A stretch of 12,359 bases of DNA from an uncultured Cloacibacillus sp. (lineage in GTDB: Bacteria; Synergistota; Synergistia; Synergistales; Synergistaceae). The stretch spans positions 1 to 12,359 of the forward strand of contig CAKSWL010000042.1 of the NCBI GenBank assembly GCA_934511335.1, given 5' to 3'. The stretch's first letter is position 1; each line of letters opens with the position of its first letter. Under the pieces are notes generated by a model, which worked only from the letters and a program-made list of their open reading frames with translations, made no database searches and had not been told where the DNA came from. Below, in pieces: positions 1 to 5,393 of the stretch. A program made the position numbers and the translations under genes.

Positions 1-10
1 TACGCACGAC

Positions 11-90
11 TAACTTTATAACTGAGGGCTTGCCAATGCTCGACGCACCTTAGTGCGCCTCCGCTTGGCAAGCCCTCGGTTATTTCGTTA
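11..90. repeat. Long imperfect palindrome with nested hairpin, flanked by near-identical 10-mers
   Basis: Positions 19-36 pair with 65-82 as an 18-bp stem with one G:T pair. A18 pairs with T83, and after a 3x3 internal loop 11-14 (taac) pair with 87-90 (gtta). Inside the loop, 44-48 (cgcac) pair with 53-57 (gtgcg). The 10-mers next to the stem, 1-10 (tacgcacgac) and 91-100 (ttcgcacgtc), match at 8 of 10 positions. It could be the terminator of a gene left of the window, since the tail after the stem is moderately T-rich. It could also be a small palindromic mobile or dispersed repeat with a target duplication. The window edge cuts the left flank, so this is undecided. Confidence 0.6.
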
Positions 91-103
91 TTCGCACGTC
101 TAA

Positions 104-139
104 ACGCCGATTTACTTTGGGTAAAGGACAAATCGGCGT
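104..139 (-). terminator. Hairpin downstream of the 147-431 gene
   Basis: A perfect 10-bp inverted repeat (104-113 with 130-139, acgccgattt/aaatcggcgt) has a 16-nt loop. On the minus strand it begins 8 bases after the TAG stop of the small membrane protein, and the 3' arm runs into TTTAGA. The position fits an intrinsic terminator, though the loop is long and the U-tract short. Confidence 0.5.
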
Positions 140-146
140 CGGTCAG

Positions 147-431
147 CTAACCGGCGATATACCCTTTGGCGACCAGCACCGCGCGGGAGTATTCGTCCTC
201 GGGGCGGAAGCCTTTGCCCAGCAGCTCGCGGATGTAGGTGCCGTTGTAGGTGAAGCTGAAGACGAGCTGTGCGAGAAAAAGCGTCAGCATGCTGGCCGCG
301 AACATTATCACGGCCCATTTCGCGTCTCCCCGGCAAATGGGGACGAGGAAGCCGAAAAAGAAGACCGTCCAGCTGAACCCTACCTTTGCCGTGCGTACCT
401 GCCCGTCGTCGGCGACAAGTCTTACCATCAT
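147..431 (-). CDS. Small two-segment membrane protein, function unknown
   Basis: A 94-residue protein. The N-terminal stretch is polar; about 20-33 and 37-60 are hydrophobic and probably span the membrane. They flank the short motif PICRGD (31-36). The C-terminal tail, about 61-94, is polar with YIRELLGKGFRPEDEYS. A pattern of GFSWT-x-FFFGF followed by a charged RGD-type turn resembles small bacterial inner-membrane proteins of the DUF2628/HrgC kind, but I cannot assign the family firmly. The start is supported by GGAGG nine bases before the first of two tandem ATG codons; the second ATG is also possible. It is divergent from lemA and has a hairpin behind its stop. Overlapping longer frames in this interval lack such a ribosome site and look like shadows. 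No function is proposed. Confidence 0.7.
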   Translation of the reverse strand: MMVRLVADDGQVRTAKVGFSWTVFFFGFLVPICRGDAKWAVIMFAASMLTLFLAQLVFSFTYNGTYIRELLGKGFRPEDEYSRAVLVAKGYIAG

Positions 432-462
432 ATCCTAATTCCTCCGTATCTGTTTCATTTTT

Positions 463-468
463 ATCATA
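463..468 (-). promoter_or_regulatory. Candidate -10 box for the small membrane protein
   Basis: The minus strand reads TATGAT 31 bases before the ATG, a 5/6 match to TATAAT. No convincing -35 hexamer lies 16-18 bases upstream, so this is a weak call made mainly on position. Confidence 0.25.
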
Positions 469-515
469 CACGGCGTTATGATTTACCGTCGTCTTGCCTA
501 TTTGCACTATAAATA

Positions 516-546
516 TTAACACGTAACTTCATAAGAGGAGTATAAT
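516..546 (+). promoter_or_regulatory. Candidate sigma-70-type promoter for lemA
   Basis: A perfect TATAAT lies at 541-546, 40 bases before the lemA start. TTAACA (516-521, 4/6 to TTGACA) sits upstream with a rather long 19-bp spacer. The stretch 432-586 between the divergent genes is clearly AT-richer than the genes around it. No operator-like palindrome was recognised here. Confidence 0.45.
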
Positions 547-586
547 AAATCAACGATATCAAAGATTTGGGAAGGGGAAATTTTGC

Positions 587-1138
587 ATGGCGTTATGGAT
601 AGTACTGGGAATAGCCGCCCTTGTCGTGATATGGGTCATTGCTACGTACAACGGACTTGTCAGGCTGAGGAATATGGCGCAGGAGGCTTGGAGCGGCATC
701 GACGTCCAGCTCAAGCGGCGCTTCGACCTGATACCGAATCTTGTGGAGACCGTTAAGGGTTATGCGGGGCACGAAAAGGGTACGCTGGACAGCGTTATCC
801 GCGCGCGGGCGGCGGTGGTAAGCGCAGGCGGCGACGCCGAGCAGAGGATCAAGGCGGAAAATATGCTGACTTCGACGCTGCGTTCGCTCTTTGCCGTCGC
901 CGAGGCCTATCCGGATCTCAAGGCGAATACAAATTTCCTTCAGCTTCAGGGAGAGCTGAGCAAGATCGAAGACGAGATCCAGATGTCGCGCCGCTATTAC
1001 AACGGTTCCGCGCGCAACCTCAACAATGCCGTGCAGCAGTTTCCCGGTGTGCTGATCGCCGGTCCGCTGGGATTTTCCACGCTGCCCTATTATGAGGCGG
1101 ACGAATCGGAGCGGGCGGTCCCAAAGGTTTCATTTTAA
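587..1138 (+). CDS. lemA: LemA family membrane-anchored protein
   Basis: 183 residues, the usual LemA length. Residues 2-20 form one N-terminal membrane segment, followed by a long helical domain. It carries the family signature RRFDLIPNLVETVKGYA (44-60) and then a stretch on HEKGTLDSVIRARA. The C-terminus ends in the typical F-P-G-x-x-x-A ... PKVSF pattern. A G-rich ribosome site (ggaaggggaa) precedes the ATG. LemA proteins are helical-bundle envelope proteins of unclear biochemical role and are very often encoded beside DUF2207 or TPM-domain membrane proteins, as here (42-nt gap to the next gene). The family call is firm; the cellular role is not established. Confidence 0.95.
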   Translation: MALWIVLGIAALVVIWVIATYNGLVRLRNMAQEAWSGIDVQLKRRFDLIPNLVETVKGYAGHEKGTLDSVIRARAAVVSAGGDAEQRIKAENMLTSTLRSLFAVAEAYPDLKANTNFLQLQGELSKIEDEIQMSRRYYNGSARNLNNAVQQFPGVLIAGPLGFSTLPYYEADESERAVPKVSF

Positions 1139-1180
1139 CCGCGGCGGCATAACCGGTTTTTTATATCGAGGAGGAGGCAA

Positions 1181-3073
1181 ATGAAAAAGACAAATACCTG
1201 TTTGCTGCTCATGCTTTGTCTCTTTATCTTCTCCGCCCTCCCTGCGGCGGCTGTCGAGAGCATTGAAAATTTCCGCAGTACGATCACGATCCGTGAAGAC
1301 AGCTCCCTTGAAGTAAAGGAAAAGCTGCTGATAAATGTAGAAAATAAGAGCATCAAGCGCGGCATCATCCGCAGTTTCCCCATAAGCTATCGGGACAGGG
1401 AGGGGCGCTCTTTCAACGTCGGGTTCGATATAGATTCCGTAAAGCTTGACGGCGAGGATATTCATTATGAGGTGTCATACAAGGGCGACTACGCATATGT
1501 GCGGATAGGCGACCCTAATTCGATGATACCGCAGGGCCTCCATACCTTTACGATTAAATATATAACGACGCGCCAGGTGGGGTTCTTTGAGGAGTATGAC
1601 GAGCTTTACTGGAACGTCACCGGCAACGCCTGGTCCTGGCCGATAATGGAGGCCTCCTGCATCGTCTTGATGCCGCAAAAATATGCGAAGGAGCCCTTCC
1701 GCTCGATAGAATGGTACGTCGGGGCCTACGGGGAGCGCGGCCGCAAAGAGGACGCGAGGCTCGCCGACAAAAATATGGTCGTCACGACGCGTCCCCTTTT
1801 GTCCGGCGAGGGCCTTACCGTAGTCTATACGTGGAAGAAGGGGCTTGTTTCGCCGCCTCCGTCGCCCTTCGGCGACGAGCGCACGCAGGGCTGGATCGCC
1901 TTGGCGACTTTCATCCTCTCCGGCGCATGGTTCGTTTTTGTACTCGCAAGGCGGGGCGGAAAGGGGACGGCGCCGACGGTGATCCCTCGTTTCTATCCCC
2001 CGAAGGATTCCTCTCCAGCCTTTGTCCGCTATATAAAAGAGATGAAGACCGACCGCGTATCGATGACGGCGAACATCATCGGACTGGCGGTGAAGGGAGC
2101 GCTCAAGATAAAGGAGAGCGAAGAGCCGCCGTCGTTCCTTGGGCGTAAACACAGCACCTTCACGCTTTTGAAGAGGGATGGCGGCGTGGAGCTGACGCAG
2201 GATGAAGAGTCGATGATGATGCGGCTCTTCCCCGGAAACCGCAGGAGCATAACGCTTGGGCAGAAAAACGCCGAAGAACTCTCCGCCGCGAACGGCGCCA
2301 TGCGGCGCAGCGTCTCCGTACTTGGCCGCGGGCTGGTTTCAAAAAATACCGGCCTCTGTCTCACCGGCGCGCTGATTTTTATCGCGGGGCTGGCGTCGAC
2401 GCTGCCCTTTACCGGCGACAGCCTTAAAACGACGGCGGCCTCCGGTGTATTTGGCGGCGCCGTGATAATGATCGCCCTTTTCAGAAATGTATCTCCGGAC
2501 GCTTCCTTCTTCGCGAGAATGAAGGAGGTAGCCATCACGCTGTTTTTCTCCGTCGCCGCGGCCATCGCCGCCTATATGCTGTTTGGAGAGGAGCATACGG
2601 TCCTCCTGATAATCCTGCCCTTTATCGCGGCGGCGACGGCGACGGCGCTCATACGGCCCTTTGTCACCAGCCGCACGGAGGAGGGAGAGCGGCTCAGCAG
2701 CGAAGTCGAGGGGCTCTATCTTTATATAACCGTCGCGGAGAAGGACCGCCTGGAGATGCTGGGAGCGCCTGACGAAACTCCGGAGCTGTTCGAGCGCCTC
2801 CTGCCCTATGCCATGGCGCTTGGGGCGGCTAAGACCTGGGGCGACCGCTTTGCGAAGGTGCTTGAGAAGGCGCAGTACAGGCCGCGCTGGTATGCCGGAC
2901 CCTCTCCCTATATTTTCATGGACTCCGGCGGTTTAGGTTCTTTCTCCGACGCGCTCGGCTCCAGCATGGCCTCCGGTATGAAGCCCGAAGTGGCCCCCAG
3001 CTCGTTCTCCGGGGCCGACGGCGGCGGTTTTTCCGGCGGCGGGGGCGGGGGCGGCGGCGGCTCCGGCTGGTAA
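1181..3073 (+). CDS. DUF2207 domain-containing membrane protein with glycine-rich tail
   Basis: 630 residues. A signal peptide (about 1-24, cleavage near PAAAVES) is followed by an extracytoplasmic beta-rich region. That region contains the DUF2207 hallmark DELYWNVTGNAWSWPI (140-155). A first membrane segment lies at about 238-257, a cytoplasmic loop at 258-390, then segments near 391-410, 418-436, 449-468 and 472-492. The soluble C-terminal region ends in a low-complexity run of glycines (from 614) closing with SGW, a common ending in this family. A strong GAGGAGG site precedes the ATG. It forms a two-gene unit with lemA, a widespread pairing that suggests a joint envelope function. No enzymatic motif was seen and the role is unknown. 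Confidence 0.9.
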   Translation: MKKTNTCLLLMLCLFIFSALPAAAVESIENFRSTITIREDSSLEVKEKLLINVENKSIKRGIIRSFPISYRDREGRSFNVGFDIDSVKLDGEDIHYEVSYKGDYAYVRIGDPNSMIPQGLHTFTIKYITTRQVGFFEEYDELYWNVTGNAWSWPIMEASCIVLMPQKYAKEPFRSIEWYVGAYGERGRKEDARLADKNMVVTTRPLLSGEGLTVVYTWKKGLVSPPPSPFGDERTQGWIALATFILSGAWFVFVLARRGGKGTAPTVIPRFYPPKDSSPAFVRYIKEMKTDRVSMTANIIGLAVKGALKIKESEEPPSFLGRKHSTFTLLKRDGGVELTQDEESMMMRLFPGNRRSITLGQKNAEELSAANGAMRRSVSVLGRGLVSKNTGLCLTGALIFIAGLASTLPFTGDSLKTTAASGVFGGAVIMIALFRNVSPDASFFARMKEVAITLFFSVAAAIAAYMLFGEEHTVLLIILPFIAAATATALIRPFVTSRTEEGERLSSEVEGLYLYITVAEKDRLEMLGAPDETPELFERLLPYAMALGAAKTWGDRFAKVLEKAQYRPRWYAGPSPYIFMDSGGLGSFSDALGSSMASGMKPEVAPSSFSGADGGGFSGGGGGGGGGSGW

Positions 3074-3076
3074 GAT

Positions 3077-3094
3077 CGGCGCTGACAAGCGCCG
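3077..3094 (+). other. Short GC hairpin after the DUF2207 stop
   Basis: A perfect 7-bp stem (3077-3083 with 3088-3094, cggcgct/agcgccg) with a 4-nt loop starts four bases after the stop codon. It has no T-run, so it is more likely a 3'-end stabilising hairpin than a terminator. Confidence 0.35.
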
Positions 3095-3168
3095 TATGCG
3101 TCATGAGCCGGCCCCTGAGCGTCACGCAGCAGAGGCGTCCCATGCCGCGGCAATCTGGATGATTTGAA

Positions 3169-3198
3169 AATATTCCCCGCCTAACGGCGGGGAATATT
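3169..3198. terminator. Strong bidirectional intrinsic terminator
   Basis: A perfect 13-bp stem (3169-3181 with 3186-3198) closes a TAAC tetraloop. It is A-rich before (gaaaat) and T-rich after (gcatttt), so it reads as a terminator on both strands. It lies between the rightward lemA-DUF2207 pair and the leftward selenium-metabolism genes. Confidence 0.85.
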
Positions 3199-3291
3199 GC
3201 ATTTTGGCCGGTATATGCCGCGCTCTTCCGTTTCAAAAGATGGGGAGCCGCCGATCATGCGCGCCATTCGCCTTACGGGCAGCCCCAGACC
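3181..3291 (-). pseudogene. Possible remnant of a histidine-kinase ATPase C-terminus
   Basis: The minus-strand frame from 3291 reads GGLGLPVRRMARMIGG, then an acidic stretch, and stops at 3181-3183 inside the terminator loop. GLGLP followed by R-R-hydrophobic-A-x-x-x-GG resembles the G2 box and following helix of HATPase sensor kinases, with about one residue missing. There is no upstream kinase sequence, start codon or ribosome site. It overlaps the hairpin at 3291-3328 by one base. It could be chance similarity; a kinase fragment is inference from one short motif. Confidence 0.22.
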
Positions 3292-3328
3292 GCCGCGCAA
3301 GGCGTATCGATATAGGCCTTGCGCGGCG
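3291..3328. repeat. 13-bp perfect inverted repeat around a TATCGATA palindrome
   Basis: Arms 3291-3303 and 3316-3328 (cgccgcgcaaggc and its reverse complement) are perfect. The 12-nt loop contains the palindrome tatcgata (3305-3312). On the plus strand the stem is followed by atttaat, which is terminator-like but short on Ts. It sits in the gene-free gap and separates two leftward coding remnants. No direct repeats flank it. Confidence 0.55.
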
Positions 3329-3339
3329 ATTTAATGCTG

Positions 3340-3526
3340 TCAGTTCAGCGCCCGGCGCGTCTGATAGACAAACCAGCCGATCCGCACGAAATCATAGATT
3401 TGGGCTCTCCGGCCGTGATCAGCGTTTCCATAGCTTTATGCAGGCAGAGCGCGCGAAAAGGCCCCGGGAGGGTGTAGTGCCGGTCGCCGGGGCTCTGTTC
3501 AGCGCAAAGATGGGGTGCAGGATCAT
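3340..3526 (-). pseudogene. Frameshifted small gene coupled to the desulfurase gene
   Basis: An ATG at 3526-3524 overlaps the TGA of the cysteine-desulfurase-like gene (ATGA), as in a coupled operon. The open frame starts MILHPIFALNRAP. Coding-like sequence then continues in a second frame from about 3485 (HYTLPGPFRAL, KAMETLITAG). It ends in a third frame from about 3405 (IYDFVRIGWFVYQTRRALN, stop 3340-3342). Codon third positions in these pieces are mostly G or C, like the real genes nearby, while the alternatives are not. Each junction is equivalent to one lost base; restored, it would encode about 62 residues. I do not recognise the product. Sequencing error at two sites is an alternative explanation. 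Confidence 0.35.
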
Positions 3527-4710
3527 CTCGATGTTTTGGGCCGTCCTGGAGAAGATAATTCTTTGAGCGCTTCGATGGTATAGCCTATCTCTTCCTCGGT
3601 GTTGAAGTATCCGGGGGAGAGGCGCAGCGCGCCTTCGGGGAAGGTGCCCAGCGTGCGGTGGGCCAGCGGCGAGCAGTGAAGGCCGGGGCGGCTCTCAATG
3701 CCGTATCTGTCGCTTAGGTCGCGCGCAAGCGTGCCGTTGTCCATCCCGTCGATGTTGAAGGCGTAGACGGGAAGTCTTGGAGCGCCGTCGTCTGTCGTGC
3801 CGAGGAGGCGCATCCCCTTTATCGAAAGCAGCCCCTCGCAGAGGCGTCTGCCAAGTTGTTCTTCCCTCGCGGCGATCTGTTCTACGCCGGTGTTTTCTAG
3901 CCACGCCAGCGCCGCGTCCAGTCCCGCTATTCCCGGAAGGTTCGGCGTGCCGGCCTCAAATTTGTCGGGCATGACGGGAGGCTGTGTCTCTTCGTGTGAG
4001 AGGCTTCCCGTGCCGCCTTCTATGAAGGGCGCGCATTTTTCGGCAAACTCAGGGTCCCAGACGATACCGCCGGTTCCCTGTGGTCCAAATAGTCCCTTGT
4101 GTCCCGTGAAGCAGAGGGCGGCCAGGGCCAGTTCCTGAACGTTCACGGGCAGGACGCCCCCCGTTTGGGCGCAGTCCACGACGAGCGGCGTGCCGCGGCG
4201 GGCGCAGATCTCGGCGGCCTTTTCAAGGGGCTGTACCGAGCCGCATACATTGCTGCAGTGCGTCATAACGACGAGGTCCGTCTTTTCAAGCAGCGCCTCA
4301 GAGAGGGCCTTGAGCGGCAGATAACCGCGCATCGTACATTGCAGGATGTCTACAAGAACGCCGCGGTCTTGCAATTCGCGCAGGGGACGCAGGACGGAGT
4401 TGTGTTCCATCGAGGTGGTGACGACGCGCATCCCCGGCTTTAAAAATCCTTTAAGGACTATGTTCAGCGAGTGCGTGACGTTGGCGGTGATGGTCACGTA
4501 CTTGGGGCTGCATTTGGCGTAGCCGCCGAAAAGCTTAGCGGCGCGGGCCCGTGCCGTGAAGACGATGTCAAGGCTTTTGAGGTCGCGCTCCGAGGCGGAG
4601 CCGCGCGCGGCGTTAGCCCCCGCGTTTGTCATGAAATCAATGACGGCCTGCGGGACCACCGGCGGCTTGGGCCAGGTGGTGGCCGCGTTGTTCATGTAGA
4701 TGTGTCTCAT
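3523..4710 (-). CDS. Cysteine desulfurase-like PLP enzyme (class V aminotransferase, EF2568 type)
   Basis: 395 residues, a full-length fold-type I class V enzyme. The opening MNNAATTWPKP (6-16) is typical of the NifS/SufS-like group called am_tr_V_EF2568 (TIGR01977). Likely cofactor residues are H103 in SMEHNS (ring stacking), D179 and Q182 in VVDCAQ, and K205 in TGHKG for the PLP Schiff base. C346 in RPGLHCSPLAH is the expected persulfide/selenide-forming cysteine. FEAGTPNLPG (251-260) is another hallmark. The ATG lies one base after the yedF stop, so the two are surely co-transcribed and probably translationally coupled. Members of this branch often sit beside yedF, selD or selenium-dependent molybdenum hydroxylase genes, so release of sulfur or selenium from cysteine or selenocysteine is likely. 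Which substrate it uses cannot be read from sequence. Confidence 0.9.
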   Translation of the reverse strand: MRHIYMNNAATTWPKPPVVPQAVIDFMTNAGANAARGSASERDLKSLDIVFTARARAAKLFGGYAKCSPKYVTITANVTHSLNIVLKGFLKPGMRVVTTSMEHNSVLRPLRELQDRGVLVDILQCTMRGYLPLKALSEALLEKTDLVVMTHCSNVCGSVQPLEKAAEICARRGTPLVVDCAQTGGVLPVNVQELALAALCFTGHKGLFGPQGTGGIVWDPEFAEKCAPFIEGGTGSLSHEETQPPVMPDKFEAGTPNLPGIAGLDAALAWLENTGVEQIAAREEQLGRRLCEGLLSIKGMRLLGTTDDGAPRLPVYAFNIDGMDNGTLARDLSDRYGIESRPGLHCSPLAHRTLGTFPEGALRLSPGYFNTEEEIGYTIEALKELSSPGRPKTSR

Positions 4711-4711
4711 A

Positions 4712-5290
4712 TCAGCCGAGGATCATCGGTTTGTCCGCGCCGAACACCGCCTCGGATATCTCAAACAGGTTTGAAATAGTGCCGATAGAAATCTGTTCCG
4801 TGATTCCGAAATGCTTCGTGCAGGTGCCGCAGATCAGAATCCGTACTCCCAAAGATTCCAGCTCTTTTAATGTGTCGAATGTGGATGTCTCCGGCAGCGC
4901 CATCTTTACCCCTTCGTTCATCAGGGCGATCACCGCGGGCGGCGCGGCGGCCTTTGGCAGGGTGCCCAGATAGGCCTTCATCAGCGCCTCTCCAAGTCCA
5001 TCGGAGGGCGCGCCGATCTTGTCTGAGGTGAGGAGGATGGCGGTGCTCCGCGAGGTTTCTTGCGGCGCCGCTGATTTTCCGCTCTTGCTGCCGGTTATGT
5101 ATATCCCCTCCGCGCCCTCCTCGCGCGAGGCGGTATATCCGCGGCTTTCAAAGAACCGGGTCACATTCCCCGCCGCGACTTCGTTGTCTACACAGACGCG
5201 GATCGCCTCCGCGCCTTTGTCCGCCTCCTCTTTTACAAGCAGGACGGGCTTGGGACATTCTTGTTTTCTTGCGTCGATTTCTCTGAGCAT
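4712..5290 (-). CDS. yedF: Sulfurtransferase-like selenium metabolism protein YedF
   Basis: 192 residues with the two-domain layout of TIGR03527. The N-terminal TusA/SirA-like domain (about 1-70) has the CPKP motif at 12-15, whose cysteine carries persulfide in TusA relatives. After an alanine/serine-rich linker (70-82), the C-terminal DsrE-like domain (about 83-192) begins AILLTSDKIG. It contains the conserved CGTC (154-157) in LICGTCTKHFG. The ATG is preceded by GGAG at good spacing. It is the first gene of a pair with the desulfurase-like enzyme, separated by one base. YedF is by genomic association linked to selenium use in anaerobes, probably as a carrier or delivery protein for Se or S; direct biochemistry is limited. 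A structured leader lies upstream. No selD or selA is visible here. Confidence 0.92.
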   Translation of the reverse strand: MLREIDARKQECPKPVLLVKEEADKGAEAIRVCVDNEVAAGNVTRFFESRGYTASREEGAEGIYITGSKSGKSAAPQETSRSTAILLTSDKIGAPSDGLGEALMKAYLGTLPKAAAPPAVIALMNEGVKMALPETSTFDTLKELESLGVRILICGTCTKHFGITEQISIGTISNLFEISEAVFGADKPMILG

Positions 5291-5311
5291 GATTTTTCTC
5301 CTTCTTTATTT

Positions 5312-5377
5312 GAAGAACCGCCGGTCATATGCGCCGCGCGGCGGCTGTATGACCAGCGGCTGGTATGGCGGCTTCTT
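5312..5377. promoter_or_regulatory. Nested hairpin between the sensor gene and yedF
   Basis: Three nested pairings are visible. The outer one is 5313-5322 with 5367-5377 (aagaaccgcc against ggcggcttctt, one bulged base). The middle one is 5323-5329 with 5348-5354 (ggtcata/tatgacc). The inner one is a 12-bp GC palindrome at 5332-5343. On the minus strand the structure follows the sensor stop by 16 bases and ends about 20 bases before the yedF start and its ribosome site. It may terminate the sensor transcript, act as a yedF leader, or both. There is no clean U-tract. Confidence 0.5.
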
Positions 5378-5393
5378 AAGGGGCGCGCCGTAT

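Noticed and set aside
112..522. Longer open frames on both strands over the small membrane protein
   Set aside because: They lack ribosome sites and recognisable domains, while the 147-431 frame has GGAGG, membrane segments and a downstream hairpin.
1137..1162. Possible terminator between lemA and the DUF2207 gene (short aaccg/cggtt stem followed by six Ts)
   Set aside because: Only five pairs with a loose loop; the 42-nt gap and known pairing argue for co-transcription. At most a weak attenuator.
1475..2152. Antisense frame of 225 codons over the DUF2207 gene
   Set aside because: Arginine-rich shadow typical of GC-rich coding DNA; no start context or domain.
3014..3073. Poly-glycine repeat as a simple-sequence artefact or frameshift in the DUF2207 gene
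   Set aside because: A glycine-rich ending closing with SGW is usual for this family, so the run is treated as genuine coding sequence.
3204..3566. Rightward 120-codon frame in the gap
   Set aside because: No ribosome site, composition arginine/alanine-rich, and the minus strand gives better coding-like pieces.
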